Positions 19,361 through 28,990 of a stretch of DNA of 64,000 nt are shown piece after piece. The notes under the pieces are model-generated. The model saw only the letters and a list, made by a program, of their open reading frames with translations, searched no databases and was not told the DNA's origin. How positions within the stretch are numbered: the first letter of the stretch is position 1; each line of letters opens with the position of its first letter. The position numbers and the translations under genes are program-made. This DNA comes from Massilia sp. PAMC28688 (lineage in GTDB: Bacteria > Pseudomonadota > Gammaproteobacteria > Burkholderiales > Burkholderiaceae_D), in NCBI RefSeq assembly GCF_019443445.1, contig NZ_CP080378.1:868001-932000 (forward strand), given 5' to 3'.

Positions 19361-19867
19361 TCAGGCCAGCTGCTTGAGCATGGTTTCGGCGTTCGACACT
19401 TCGAAGCCGCCGCCCTGCTCCACGTTGAGCTGCTTGACCACGCCGTCTTCCACCAGCATCGAGTAGCGCTGCGAGCGCGTGCCCATGCCGTACTTGGAGA
19501 AGTCCGAGTCCAGGCCGAGCGCCTTGCTGTAGGCGGCGTTACCGTCGGCCATCATGCGCACGATGCCGGTCGACTTCTGCTCGCGGCCCCAGGCGCCCAT
19601 CACGAAGGCGTCGTTGACCGAGATGCACCAGATTTCATCAACGCCCTTGGCCTTGAGTTCTTCGGCTGCCTTGACGTAGCCCGGCACGTGCTGGGCCGAG
19701 CAGGTCGGGGTGAACGCGCCTGGCAGGCCAAAGATGGCGATCTTTTTGCCCTTGACCAGGTCAGCGACCTGGAAGGTGTTGGGGCCGAGCGAGCAGCCGG
19801 CGGTTTCGGTTTCTACGAATTCCGAGAGAGTGCCTTCCGGCAGACGGTCGCCGATCTTGATGGTCAT
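19361..19867 (-). CDS. Peroxiredoxin (Prx5-like, thiol peroxidase)
   Basis: The enzyme reduces hydrogen peroxide or organic hydroperoxides in the cytosol with a thiol donor. The 168-aa product has the Prx5-type active site PGAFTPTC with the peroxidatic Cys at residue 56. C25 and C81 are the other cysteines. The motif GTRSQRYSML near the C-terminus supplies the conserved Arg. The ATG at 19867 is preceded by a strong AAGGAG site. It is transcribed alone, with a terminator 28 nt after the stop. A peroxiredoxin between ftsZ and lpxC is a recurring betaproteobacterial arrangement, as far as I recall. Confidence 0.92.
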   Translation of the reverse strand: MTIKIGDRLPEGTLSEFVETETAGCSLGPNTFQVADLVKGKKIAIFGLPGAFTPTCSAQHVPGYVKAAEELKAKGVDEIWCISVNDAFVMGAWGREQKSTGIVRMMADGNAAYSKALGLDSDFSKYGMGTRSQRYSMLVEDGVVKQLNVEQGGGFEVSNAETMLKQLA

Positions 19868-20004
19868 TGATGACTCCTTTATTTAATATGGGGGAAAAGC
19901 GCGCGCGGCGCGGGGCGCCACGGCACATCCGGCAAGTATGCCTGATCCGTCATTTTCTTGCAGAAGGGGCAAGGAAATGCGCGGGGCGCGCTTTTGGCCC
20001 TCAG

Positions 20005-21129
20005 CTATTCTTTCGATCGTCCGTTGCAGAGGTAGATCGCAACGGGCAGGCCAAGCAGCAGTGACAGCCACCCGTAGGCGGTGATCAGGTTGGACAGCGC
20101 CAGCAACAGCAGGCTGATCACGCCGAGCAGCAGTATGAAGACGACGGCCTTGGGCCAGGCCCTCTCATGGGTGCCATGGCTCGGCTCTTCATCGTTGCGT
20201 GGGTCGGCGCCCTTGCCGATTGCCGGCGCCGCCTCGGCCTGTCTGGCTGCCTTTGCCCTGGCCTTGCGGCGGCGCGGTGCCGGGTTCATTTCCGGGACAG
20301 CATCGGCTGCCTGCGCAACGGCACCTTTCAAGCGGAATTCGTTGGCGCAGCGCAGCTGAACTTCACGCATCCATTTGTCGAGCCCTTGTCCGCGCTCGGC
20401 CACTTCCTCGTAGCTCATGTGCTGAAAGGGGCTGCTTTCGTTCTTGGGGTTGGCGTTATTGGCATATTCGGCCTGCGCAGCGGTAAGCAGCGCCATCAGC
20501 CGATGGGGGATTGGCCTGTTGCCAGCGTACGGGAACAGCGGGAACTTCGTCCATTCGGGTGCGTCGTATTTGTTTACGCGGAATGGTCCGGGCTGCGCTG
20601 AACCGTAGTTCAGCCCCAGCTCCTGCCTGATGTCGGCGGCAAGGGCGTTCCAGTCGGTTTCCGGCACCGTCAGCGCACCCTTGATCTGTTCGACGCACCA
20701 ATAGCTGTCGATATCACCCCCGTAAGCGGCGGCGGGCGGACATTCTGAACCGTACTGGTAGCTACCCTCCGGCAATTGTGGATGTGACCACCATGCGGCT
20801 TTTTCCTCGCCGACTACCCATAGCTCGTAGTGCTCCGGATAATGAACAGCGATGACCAGCGTGCCTGCGCACGGCGCTGTCCCTGACTTGATACTGAATT
20901 CTTCGACAGCGTGCAACGACAGGCGGCGCGCGCCCAGGCCCTGCAGGATGCCCAGCCACAGCGTGAAGTCATCGGCCAGCAATGCGTTGTCGTCGACCGA
21001 GCGAAACAGCAGGCGGTGGCCGAAAAACACGCCGTGCCGAAAAAATTGCTCCAGCGTCAGTTCATCCCGCAGGTATTTGTTGCCATAGCTGACCAGGGCC
21101 ACCTGGCGCATCACCATATCGTCGTTCAC
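20005..21129 (-). CDS. Unknown protein with two C-terminal membrane segments
   Basis: I do not recognise this 374-aa product. From the GTG at 21129, with an AGGA site 5 nt upstream, it has a soluble N-terminal domain of about 270 residues, a basic and Ala-rich linker (RRRKARAKAARQAEAAP) and a C-terminal membrane hairpin of two hydrophobic stretches (AVVFILLLGVISLLLLALS and LSLLLGLPVAIYLC). This predicts a large cytosolic domain tethered to the inner membrane. In-frame ATGs at 21117 and 21111 are alternatives; starts above 21129 have no ribosome site. The neighbours, a peroxiredoxin and a PaiB-type gene, give no clue. Confidence 0.6.
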   Translation of the reverse strand: MNDDMVMRQVALVSYGNKYLRDELTLEQFFRHGVFFGHRLLFRSVDDNALLADDFTLWLGILQGLGARRLSLHAVEEFSIKSGTAPCAGTLVIAVHYPEHYELWVVGEEKAAWWSHPQLPEGSYQYGSECPPAAAYGGDIDSYWCVEQIKGALTVPETDWNALAADIRQELGLNYGSAQPGPFRVNKYDAPEWTKFPLFPYAGNRPIPHRLMALLTAAQAEYANNANPKNESSPFQHMSYEEVAERGQGLDKWMREVQLRCANEFRLKGAVAQAADAVPEMNPAPRRRKARAKAARQAEAAPAIGKGADPRNDEEPSHGTHERAWPKAVVFILLLGVISLLLLALSNLITAYGWLSLLLGLPVAIYLCNGRSKE

Positions 21130-21382
21130 ACTTTTCCTTGTTGTCAGTGCATGCAGGGAAATGATACACATTCCGCGCACACCTCCCCGGGTCGTATCAT
21201 GATTGCCTCGACAGCATGCCCCGGGCCGTTTAGTCACGAATCGGCCGCATTTCCAAACTACTCTCCTTGCCTCGAGAGTATTGCGCATGGGCATCACGAG
21301 GGCTGGATGAATGCTACAGATGACTTCGGTACAATGCTGGAAACCAGCCTTGACCGAAATCATCCTTGATCGAGAAATTTCC

Positions 21383-22012
21383 ATGTACGAGCCGAAGCAT
21401 TTTTTGGAAACCAGTCTCCCGGTGCTTCATGCGCTGATTGAAGCGCATCCGCTCGGCACCTGGGTAACACATGCCGACGGCCAGCTCGCCGCCAATCACA
21501 TCCCCTTCATGCTCGACCGCTCGCGTGGAGAATTTGGCACCTTGGTAGCCCACGTGGCACGCGCCAACGATGTGTGGAGCGCGCGCGGCGAAAGCCTCGT
21601 CGTGTTCCAGGGGAGCGACGCTTACATCAGCCCTTCCTGGTACGCGAGCAAGCAGGAGGCGGGCAAAGTGGTTCCGACCTGGAATTACGCCGTCGTGCAT
21701 GCCCACGGACGGGTCAGGGTAATCGAGGACGCAGCATGGCTCCTGCGTCACCTGGCCGACATGTCGGCCAGACATGAGGCGGCGCGGGAGCTGCGATGGA
21801 AACTGTCGGACGCGCCCTCCGATTTCATCGAACGGCTGCTTCCGGCGATCGTCGGCATCGAAATTCCGATCACCCGACTGACGGGCAAGTGGAAAGTGAG
21901 CCAGAACCGTTCGCAGGCGGACCGGGAAGGTGTGGTTGCAGGACTGCGTGCGCAGGCAGACCACGAATCCAACGCAATGGCCACGCTGGTGGCGCGCCAC
22001 CGAACCAGTTAG
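21383..22012 (+). CDS. PaiB-type FMN-binding negative transcriptional regulator family protein
   Basis: The 209-aa product belongs to the PaiB family, split-barrel flavin-binding proteins first linked to repression of protease and sporulation genes in Bacillus. Family phrases are visible: MYEPKHF at the start, HIPFMLDR, GTLVAHVARAND, AYISPSWYASK, VPTWNYAVVHAHG and GIEIPITRLTGKWKVSQNR near the C-terminus. The ATG at 21383 fits this conserved N-terminus. It is transcribed alone, and a strong bidirectional terminator follows. No DNA-binding HTH is evident, so a role as an FMN-dependent enzyme is also possible. Confidence 0.9.
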   Translation: MYEPKHFLETSLPVLHALIEAHPLGTWVTHADGQLAANHIPFMLDRSRGEFGTLVAHVARANDVWSARGESLVVFQGSDAYISPSWYASKQEAGKVVPTWNYAVVHAHGRVRVIEDAAWLLRHLADMSARHEAARELRWKLSDAPSDFIERLLPAIVGIEIPITRLTGKWKVSQNRSQADREGVVAGLRAQADHESNAMATLVARHRTS

Positions 22013-22052
22013 CGATACCGCCCCTGGCGGCCCACCGCAAAAAGCACCATAA

Positions 22053-22091
22053 AAAAACGCCGTCCCTGGCTTGCGCGGGGACGGCGTTTTT
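22053..22091. terminator. Bidirectional terminator between the paiB-type gene and ftsZ
   Basis: A 14-bp perfect inverted repeat (22053-22066 with 22078-22091) has A-runs on the left and T-runs on the right. It can stop both the rightward PaiB-type transcript and the leftward dcw transcript after ftsZ. Confidence 0.9.
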
Positions 22092-22104
22092 CAGTTGAAT
22101 AGAC

Positions 22105-23304
22105 TTAGTCGGCTTGCTTGCGCAGGAATGCCGGAATGTCGTAGGTTTCCACGCCATTACGCTGCATCGCCTGTACCTGCTCGGACGCCTGCTCGCGGCG
22201 CCATACGGCCGGCTGCTTGATGGTGTCCATGCCGGCCAGGCCCGAGGCCGAACCCATGGTCACGCCCGAAGACGCGGCCATGCCGGTGCCCGATGCCACG
22301 GGGCCGTGGGTACCGGTGCGCAGCATTGGCGTTTGCACCAGCTGCATGGCCTTCTTGGCCTTGCCCAGACCCGTGGCGACCACGGTCACGCGGATGTCGT
22401 CGCCCATGTCGTCGTCGTAGGCGATACCCTGGGCAATCGACGCATCCGGTGCGGCAAAGGCGCGCACGGCTGCCATGACTTCCTTGATTTCCTTACCCTT
22501 CAGGCCACGGCTGGCGGTGACGTTCACCAGCACGCCGCGCGCGCCCGACAGGTCAATGCCGTCCAGCAGCGGCGAGGCCACTGCCTGCTCGGCCGCGATG
22601 CGCGCGCGGTCCACGCCCGAGGCGGTCGCGGTGCCCATCATGGCCTTGCCCTGCTCGCCCATGATGGTCTTGACGTCGTTGAAGTCGACGTTGATGTGAC
22701 CTGGCACGTTGATGATCTCGGCGATACCTGCCACGGCGTTGTTCAGAACGTCGTCAGCGTGCTTCATCCAGTCGATCATGCTTTCGTCTTCGTAGATCTC
22801 TTCCAGCTTTTCGTTGAGGATGATGATCAGGGAGTCGACGTGCTGGGACAGCTCTTCCAGGCCGGTTTCGGCGATGTCCATGCACTTCTGGCCTTCGTAC
22901 GAGAACGGCTTGGACACCACCGCCACCGTCAGCGCGCCCATGCCCTTGGCAATTTCTGCCACGATGGGCGCGGCGCCCGTACCGGTGCCGCCACCCATGC
23001 CGGCGGCGATGAAGACCATGTGCGCGCCGCGCAGCGAGTCTTCGATGCGCTGGCGCGATTCTTCGGCCAGGGCCCGGCCCACGGTCGGCTTCATGCCGGC
23101 GCCCAGGCCCGAGTCGCCGATCTGGATGATGTTGTGGGCGGACGAGGCAGCGAGCGCCTGCGCATCCGTGTTTGCTGCGATGAACTCAACGCCCGAGACG
23201 CCTTTGTTGATCATGTGCTGGACTGCGTTGCCACCTGCTCCGCCGACGCCGACAACTTTGATGACGGTTCCCAGTGCTGCGTTATCGACCATATCAAACT
23301 CCAT
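22105..23304 (-). CDS. ftsZ: Cell division protein FtsZ
   Basis: FtsZ is the tubulin-like GTPase that forms the Z-ring. The 399-aa product shows the glycine-rich GTP-binding motif GMGGGTGTGAAP near residue 105, the N-terminal VVGVGGAGGNAV, and the T7 loop region (DFNDVKTIMGEQG). A variable Gly/Ser/Ala/Met linker leads to the C-terminal binding peptide DIPAFLRKQ, which recruits FtsA and ZapD. The ATG at 23304 has an AGGAG site. It is the last gene of the dcw cluster, and its only gap to an upstream gene is 153 AT-rich nt. Confidence 0.98.
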   Translation of the reverse strand: MEFDMVDNAALGTVIKVVGVGGAGGNAVQHMINKGVSGVEFIAANTDAQALAASSAHNIIQIGDSGLGAGMKPTVGRALAEESRQRIEDSLRGAHMVFIAAGMGGGTGTGAAPIVAEIAKGMGALTVAVVSKPFSYEGQKCMDIAETGLEELSQHVDSLIIILNEKLEEIYEDESMIDWMKHADDVLNNAVAGIAEIINVPGHINVDFNDVKTIMGEQGKAMMGTATASGVDRARIAAEQAVASPLLDGIDLSGARGVLVNVTASRGLKGKEIKEVMAAVRAFAAPDASIAQGIAYDDDMGDDIRVTVVATGLGKAKKAMQLVQTPMLRTGTHGPVASGTGMAASSGVTMGSASGLAGMDTIKQPAVWRREQASEQVQAMQRNGVETYDIPAFLRKQAD

Positions 23305-23403
23305 GATGTACTCCTAATCTAGTCAAGTGCGGTTTCCAAGCGCCAGGGCTCATATCGGTATGAAACCTGGGGATTGAAAACTGCGGTTAAATGCGAAAGT
23401 TAA

Positions 23404-23409
23404 ATTATA
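23404..23409 (-). promoter_or_regulatory. Candidate -10 element for an internal ftsZ promoter
   Basis: A perfect TATAAT lies on the minus strand about 100 nt before the ftsZ start, in the AT-rich 153-nt ftsA-ftsZ gap. No good -35 hexamer stands 16-18 nt upstream, so this is only a candidate. Confidence 0.4.
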
Positions 23410-23457
23410 AATAACTATATAAACAGTTACTACTAAATCCGTAATGAATCTGCTACT

Positions 23458-24690
23458 TTAAAAATTCCCGAGGAACCATTCCTTCATGCGCTGCCACACC
23501 GCCTTTACCGAGCCGTCCTGCCTTGTCACGATGTGGCCCCGCAAATACTGTTTCTTCGCTTCCAGCAGCAGGCCGAGCACAGTCGCGTAACGCGGACTGC
23601 GAACGACATCGGCAAGCTGGCCGCGGTAGTCCGGCGTGCCAAGGCGCGCCGGCTTGAGAAATATGTCTTCCGCCATCTCCACCATGCCAGGCATGATGGC
23701 GGTGCCGCCGGTGAGCACGATGCCCGACGAGAGCACGCCCTCGTAGCCGGACTCGCGCACCACCTGGTGCACCATGGCGAACAGTTCTTCCACTCGCGGC
23801 TCGATCACGGCCGCCAGCGCCTGGCGCGACAGGTTGCGCGGGCCGCGGTCGCCCAGGCCAGGCACTTCGAGCGACTCGTGCGGATCGGCCAGCACCTGCT
23901 TGGCCACGCCGTAGCGGATCTTGATTTCTTCGGCTTCCGAGGTCGGCGTGCGCAGCGCCATGGCGATGTCGTTGGTGATCTGGTCCCCGGCAATGGGAAT
24001 GACGGCCGTGTGGCGGATCGCGCCGTCCGAGAACACGGCAATGTCGGTGGTGCCGCCGCCAATGTCGATCAGGACCACGCCCAGTTCTTTTTCGTCCGCC
24101 GTCAGCACCGCATCGGCTGACGCCATCGGCTGCAAGATCAGGTCCGACACTTCCAGGCCGCAGCGGCGTACGCACTTGACGATGTTCTGCACCGCCGACA
24201 CGGCGCCGGTCACGATGTGCACGCGCACTTCCAGGCGGATGCCGCTCATGCCGATCGGCTCGCGCACGTCTTCCTGGCTGTCGACGATGAATTCCTGCGG
24301 CACCGTGTGCAGCAGCTGCTGGTCGGTCGGGATATTGACCGCCTTGGCGGTTTCGATCACGCGCGCCACGTCGGTGGCGGTGACTTCCTTGTCCTTGATG
24401 GCGACCATGCCGCTCGAATTGAAGGAGCGGATATGGCTGCCCGCGATGCCGGCGTAGACATTGCGGATCTTGCAGTCGGCCATGAGCTCGGCCTCTTCGA
24501 GCGCGCGCTGGATCGACTCGACGGTGGCCTCGATATTGACGACGACGCCCTTTTTGAGGCCCCTCGATTCATGCTGACCGAGTCCGATGACTTCATGACG
24601 TCCATCGGACATCACCTCGGCCACGACCGCCACCACCTTCGAGGTGCCGATGTCGAGTCCGACGATCAGATTTTTCGCGTCTTTTGTCAT
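23458..24690 (-). CDS. ftsA: Cell division protein FtsA
   Basis: FtsA is the actin-like ATPase that tethers FtsZ to the membrane and recruits later division proteins. The 410-aa length fits. The phosphate-1 motif GLDIGTSKV lies near residues 10-18, the family phrase GLGQHESRGLKKG follows, then IDIGGGTTDIAVF. The C-terminal amphipathic helix (VWQRMKEWFLGNF) is the predicted membrane-targeting sequence. It lies 10 nt after ftsQ and 153 nt before ftsZ. Confidence 0.97.
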   Translation of the reverse strand: MTKDAKNLIVGLDIGTSKVVAVVAEVMSDGRHEVIGLGQHESRGLKKGVVVNIEATVESIQRALEEAELMADCKIRNVYAGIAGSHIRSFNSSGMVAIKDKEVTATDVARVIETAKAVNIPTDQQLLHTVPQEFIVDSQEDVREPIGMSGIRLEVRVHIVTGAVSAVQNIVKCVRRCGLEVSDLILQPMASADAVLTADEKELGVVLIDIGGGTTDIAVFSDGAIRHTAVIPIAGDQITNDIAMALRTPTSEAEEIKIRYGVAKQVLADPHESLEVPGLGDRGPRNLSRQALAAVIEPRVEELFAMVHQVVRESGYEGVLSSGIVLTGGTAIMPGMVEMAEDIFLKPARLGTPDYRGQLADVVRSPRYATVLGLLLEAKKQYLRGHIVTRQDGSVKAVWQRMKEWFLGNF

Positions 24691-24700
24691 TTCTTGTCGC

Positions 24701-25528
24701 CTACCGTAACTGGTTTCTTCTACTGGTTGATGTAACTGTCTGCTGTGCTGCTGCCGGCTTCGCCGGCTTTTTTCCGTCTTCCGGTATCTTCAGTCCGGAG
24801 GCAGTCAGCGCCATGCCGTTCTGGTACCGCATATCCACCGACTCGATCCCGTCCGGCAGCCGCTCGGCCAGCACCGGATAAAAGTGCACCAGCCGATCGA
24901 CACGCTTCTTGAGCGTCGTCTTGTCCTGCTCCCGCCCCAGCGCCACCCGCATGCCGTTATCGAGTGTCACGGTCCATGCATAGCGGCTCGACAGATGCAG
25001 CTTTTGCGGCGCCAGCTTCAGCGGCGCAAACCATGCCCGCAATTCGGCAAACCGCGCCAGCACCTCCTGCTCACTGCCATCCGGACCACCCAGTTCCGGC
25101 AAGGTCCTGTCTTCGTCCGCCTCGGCCAGGTTGGCGGTAAATACGTCACCCTTGACCGACAGCAGCCTGCCATCTTCGCCCCAGGTGCCGAGCGGCTCAT
25201 GCTCCTCGACTTCCACAATCAGCTGGTCCGGCCATTCGCGCCTTACCGTGGCCCGCCTGACCCAGGGCACCGATTCAAACGCGGTGCGCACCTGTTCCAG
25301 GTTGGTCGTAAAAAAATTGCCCTTGATGCGTCCGACCACGCCTGCGCGCAGGGTCAGCTTGTTCACATGCTTCAGTTCCATCCCATACATGCTCTCGACG
25401 GTCACCGTGCGCAGGGTGAACACCGGGCGCTGCGAGACCCACCACACGCCCGATGCAATCAAGGCCAGTACTACCGCGGCCACCAGGCCGCTGGCGCTTG
25501 CATTCAATGCCCGAACGTCATGCCACAT
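24701..25528 (-). CDS. ftsQ: Cell division protein FtsQ
   Basis: FtsQ is a bitopic inner-membrane divisome protein that bridges FtsB and FtsL. The 275-aa product has a short cytoplasmic N-terminus, one membrane segment (about residues 14-31), then a POTRA domain beginning at VFTLRTVTVESMYGMELKHVN and the beta domain with VPWVRRATVRREWPDQLIVEVEEHEPLGTW. The conserved WPDxLxVxVxEHxP signature is clear. It lies between ddl (7-nt gap) and ftsA (10-nt gap). Confidence 0.94.
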   Translation of the reverse strand: MWHDVRALNASASGLVAAVVLALIASGVWWVSQRPVFTLRTVTVESMYGMELKHVNKLTLRAGVVGRIKGNFFTTNLEQVRTAFESVPWVRRATVRREWPDQLIVEVEEHEPLGTWGEDGRLLSVKGDVFTANLAEADEDRTLPELGGPDGSEQEVLARFAELRAWFAPLKLAPQKLHLSSRYAWTVTLDNGMRVALGREQDKTTLKKRVDRLVHFYPVLAERLPDGIESVDMRYQNGMALTASGLKIPEDGKKPAKPAAAQQTVTSTSRRNQLR

Positions 25529-25535
25529 TACGTAA

Positions 25536-26510
25536 TCAGCCCTGTCCCTTTGCCAGCTTCAAACGGGCCGTTGCCGCGATCTCCACGCACAAATCTTCGT
25601 AACTCATACCGGTCGCACGCGCCGCCATCGGCACCAGGGAATGGCCGGTCATGCCTGGCGAAGTATTGACCTCGATCAGGAACAGCTTGTTGTCGCTCGC
25701 GCGCAGCAGGAAGTCCACCCGTCCCCACCCTTCGCAATCGAGGGCATTGAACGCTTCCACCGCCAGGCGCGCCATTTCCGCGCTGATGGCCGGGTCAAGC
25801 ACGGCCGGGCAGAAGTACTGGGTGTCGTCGTTGAAGTACTTGTTCTGGTAGTCGTAATTCCCACCAGGGGCGACGATCTCAACGGCCGGCAGTGCCCGCG
25901 CGTTGACACCCTTGCCCAGGATCGCCACGGTAAATTCGCGGCCGGTCACAAATTCTTCAGCCAGCACCACGTCGTCGTAGCCGGCCGCGATATCGTAGGC
26001 AGCCTGCAGTTCTTGCGCGGCGCGCACCTTGGTGATGCCGATGGTGGAACCCTCGTGCGGCGGCTTGACGATGAGCGGCAGGCCAAGTTCCGCCACCACC
26101 TGCGCCAGATCGCTGCTGTCGGTCAGCGACAGGTAGCGCGGGGTCGGCAGGCCCTTCATGAGCCAGATCATCTTGGTGTAGATCTTGTCCATGCCGATGG
26201 CGCAGGCCATCACGCCACTGCCGGTGTACGGAATGTTCAGCTGTTCGAGCGCGCCCTGCAGGCTGCCGTCTTCGCCGAAGCGGCCGTGCAGCGCAATGAA
26301 GACCCGGTCGAACTTTTCGGCGGCCAGTTCGGCGATGCTGCGCTCGCCCGGATCGAACGCGTGCGCGTCCACGCCCTTGCTCTTGAGGGCCGCCAGCACG
26401 CCGGTGCCGGACATGATCGAGACTTCGCGCTCGGCGGAACGGCCGCCAAACAGCACGCCCACCTTGCCCAGGCTTTTCGGATCGAGGGTAGTAGTTGCAG
26501 TCACTGTCAC
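25536..26510 (-). CDS. ddl: D-alanine--D-alanine ligase
   Basis: Ddl joins two D-Ala molecules with ATP to supply the D-Ala-D-Ala end of the peptidoglycan stem. The 324-aa ATP-grasp protein has the N-terminal [22 protein letters not shown]-binding loops ([16 protein letters not shown]), and the Mg and substrate residues in WGRVDFLL and [17 protein letters not shown]. Its start overlaps the murC stop by 4 nt, and ftsQ follows after 7 nt. It corresponds to the DdlB position of the E. coli dcw cluster. Confidence 0.97.
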   Translation of the reverse strand: MTVTATTTLDPKSLGKVGVLFGGRSAEREVSIMSGTGVLAALKSKGVDAHAFDPGERSIAELAAEKFDRVFIALHGRFGEDGSLQGALEQLNIPYTGSGVMACAIGMDKIYTKMIWLMKGLPTPRYLSLTDSSDLAQVVAELGLPLIVKPPHEGSTIGITKVRAAQELQAAYDIAAGYDDVVLAEEFVTGREFTVAILGKGVNARALPAVEIVAPGGNYDYQNKYFNDDTQYFCPAVLDPAISAEMARLAVEAFNALDCEGWGRVDFLLRASDNKLFLIEVNTSPGMTGHSLVPMAARATGMSYEDLCVEIAATARLKLAKGQG

Positions 26511-27898
26511 GCCTCCGTGTAAGTCGTCAGTTTTGCGGGAACGCCGCTGATCGATCCCGCACCCATGGTCAGCACCACGTCGCCGTCCTGCACCAGGTCC
26601 ATCAGGGTGGACGGCATGTCGGCAATGGCTTCAACGAAAATTGGCTCGATCTTTCCGATCACGCGCAGCGCGTGTGCCAGCGAGCGGCCGTCGGCGGCCC
26701 GAATCGGGGCTTCGCCGGCAGCGTAGACTTCCGACAGCACCAGCACATCCGGCTTGGAGAGCACCTTGACGAAGTCCTCGAACAGGTCGCGCGTGCGGCT
26801 GTAGCGGTGCGGCTGGAATGCCAGCACCAGGCGGCGCCCCGGGTAGGCGGCACGGGCAGCGGCCAGCGTGACTTCGGTTTCAATCGGGTGGTGGCCAAAG
26901 TCGTCCACCAGGGTGAAGGTGCCGCCGGCCGGAATGGCCACCTCGCCATAGCGCGTGAAACGGCGGCCCACGCCATTGAATTCGGCCAGGCCCTGCTGGG
27001 TGTGGGCGTCGTCAATGCCAATTTCGCGCGCGATGGCGATGGCCGAGCAGGCGTTCTGCACATTGTGCAGGCCGGGCTGGTTGAGCACGAAATCGGTGTC
27101 GGGATAGCCCTGCTGGATGACCGTGAAGTGCATTTCGTGGCCGTGGGCACTGGCATTGACGGCGCGCACCTCGGCTTCTTCCGAAAAGCCGTAAGTGGTA
27201 ATCGGCTTGGTCACCTGCGGGATGATCGAGCGCACATGCTCGTCGTCGATGCACAGCATCACGCGCCCGTAGAAAGGCAGGCGGTGGGTGAAGTGGACAA
27301 AGGCGGCCTTGAGCTTTTCAAAGTCGTGCTCATAGGTTTCCATGTGATCGGCATCGATGTTGGTGATGACTTCGATCATGGGGCTCAGGTTCAGGAACGA
27401 GGCGTCCGATTCGTCGGCTTCGGCCACGATGTATTCACCCGTGCCCAGCTTGGCGTTGGCGCCGGCACTGGTCAGGCGCCCGCCAATGACAAAAGTCGGA
27501 TCGAGCCCGCCCTGCGCCAGTACCGACGCGACCAGGCTGGTGGTGGTGGTCTTGCCATGGGTGCCTGCAATGGCGATGCCGCGTTTCAGGCGCATCAGTT
27601 CACCGAGCATGATGGCGCGCGGGACGATCGGCGTTTTCGCGGCGCGGGCAGCGATGACTTCCGGATTGTCTTCCTTGACGGCGGTCGAGGTCACGACCAC
27701 GTCGGCGTTGGCCACATTGTCCTGCGAGTGGCCCAGCATGACCCTGGCGCCAAGGCTTTCCAGCCGCTGGCTGGCGGCATTGCTCGACAGGTCGGAGCCG
27801 GAAACGTTGTAGCCCAGCGTGAGCAGCACTTCGGCAATACCGCTCATGCCGCTGCCGCCAATGCCGACGAAATGGATGTTCTTGATTTTATGTTTCAT
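26507..27898 (-). CDS. murC: UDP-N-acetylmuramate--L-alanine ligase
   Basis: MurC adds L-Ala to UDP-MurNAc in the cytosol. The 463-aa product has the Rossmann-like N-terminal motif [17 protein letters not shown], the ATP-binding [13 protein letters not shown] near residue 110, and the Mur ligase C-terminal phrases DDFGHHPIE and [12 protein letters not shown]. It lies 6 nt after murG and overlaps ddl by 4 nt. Confidence 0.97.
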   Translation of the reverse strand: MKHKIKNIHFVGIGGSGMSGIAEVLLTLGYNVSGSDLSSNAASQRLESLGARVMLGHSQDNVANADVVVTSTAVKEDNPEVIAARAAKTPIVPRAIMLGELMRLKRGIAIAGTHGKTTTTSLVASVLAQGGLDPTFVIGGRLTSAGANAKLGTGEYIVAEADESDASFLNLSPMIEVITNIDADHMETYEHDFEKLKAAFVHFTHRLPFYGRVMLCIDDEHVRSIIPQVTKPITTYGFSEEAEVRAVNASAHGHEMHFTVIQQGYPDTDFVLNQPGLHNVQNACSAIAIAREIGIDDAHTQQGLAEFNGVGRRFTRYGEVAIPAGGTFTLVDDFGHHPIETEVTLAAARAAYPGRRLVLAFQPHRYSRTRDLFEDFVKVLSKPDVLVLSEVYAAGEAPIRAADGRSLAHALRVIGKIEPIFVEAIADMPSTLMDLVQDGDVVLTMGAGSISGVPAKLTTYTEA

Positions 27899-27904
27899 GT
27901 CGTG

Positions 27905-28990
27905 TCAATTCTTGTTATTGGTTGCTGCAAGTTGTTCGAGTACTTCTGCGATCGCTTGGTTGGCGTTGCGTTTGCCGACGGCGCGCGCGGCTTCTGCCAT
28001 GGTCCGGCACTTGTCGCGGTCCAGCGACTGCAGCAGCGCTGCCAGGCTGGCGGCGGACAGCTCGGTTTGCGGCAGGTGAATGGCCGCGTTCTGCGACGCC
28101 ATCCACTTTGCATTGTCGCGCTGGTGGCTGGTGGTGCTGGCCACCAGCGGCACCAGCACGCTGGCCACGCCGGCAGCGGTCAGTTCCGACACCGTGATGG
28201 CGCCGGCGCGGCAGATCACCACGTCGGCACCGGCATAAGCGGCGGCCATGTCGTCAATGAAGTCCACCACGGTGGCCGTCACACCTGCCGCCGCGTAGGA
28301 GGCGCGCAAGGCGTCGATATTTTTCTTCCCGGACTGGTGCGTCACCACCGGACGCACGGCGTCGGGGAGCATGGCCAGTGCGGCGGGGATGCTGTCGTTA
28401 AGGACCTTGGCCCCAAGGCTGCCACCCACCACCAGGATGCGCAGCACACCGGTGCGGCTGGCAAACCGTTCGGCCGGCGCGCTCATGCCCAGGATCTCCT
28501 GGCGCACCGGGTTGCCGGTGACAAGCGCCTTGCCGGCAGCGCGGCCAAAATCTGCGGGAAAGCCAAACAGCACCTTCTGGGCGATGGGCGTGAGCGTCTT
28601 GTTCGACAGCAGTAGCGCCGCGTCGGCATTGACCAGCACCAGCGGCACGCCGCGCAGGCGCGCCATCATCCCGCCAGGCACGGTGACATAGCCACCCATG
28701 CCGAGGACGACCGAGGGCTGGCGGCGGCCGATGTGGCGCAGGCAGGTCAGGAAGCTGTTCACCAGCTTGAACGCACCGGAGACGGTATGGCCCAGCCCCT
28801 TGCCGCGCATGCCGGAAAATTCGATGGTATCGATCTCGATGCCCTGCTTTGGCACGAAGTCCTGCTCCATGCCGTGCGAGGTGCCGAGCCACGTCACTTC
28901 CCAGCCGCGCGCGCGCATGGTCTGCGCAATCGCGATGCCCGGGAAAATGTGGCCACCGGTGCCGGCTGCCATGATCATGAGACGCTTCAT
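27905..28990 (-). CDS. murG: UDP-GlcNAc--undecaprenyl-PP-MurNAc-pentapeptide transferase MurG
   Basis: MurG adds GlcNAc to lipid I to form lipid II at the inner leaflet of the cytoplasmic membrane. The 361-aa GT28 enzyme has the N-terminal glycine loop [12 protein letters not shown], a second loop near [16 protein letters not shown], and the C-terminal donor site [18 protein letters not shown]. It overlaps the ftsW stop by 4 nt, and murC begins 6 nt after it. Confidence 0.97.
   Translation of the reverse strand: MKRLMIMAAGTGGHIFPGIAIAQTMRARGWEVTWLGTSHGMEQDFVPKQGIEIDTIEFSGMRGKGLGHTVSGAFKLVNSFLTCLRHIGRRQPSVVLGMGGYVTVPGGMMARLRGVPLVLVNADAALLLSNKTLTPIAQKVLFGFPADFGRAAGKALVTGNPVRQEILGMSAPAERFASRTGVLRILVVGGSLGAKVLNDSIPAALAMLPDAVRPVVTHQSGKKNIDALRASYAAAGVTATVVDFIDDMAAAYAGADVVICRAGAITVSELTAAGVASVLVPLVASTTSHQRDNAKWMASQNAAIHLPQTELSAASLAALLQSLDRDKCRTMAEAARAVGKRNANQAIAEVLEQLAATNNKN

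Noticed and set aside
26495..28615. A 706-codon open frame on the plus strand across murC and murG
   Set aside because: It is antisense to two certain genes, is rich in His, Gly and Gln as typical of high-GC shadow frames, and has no ribosome site.
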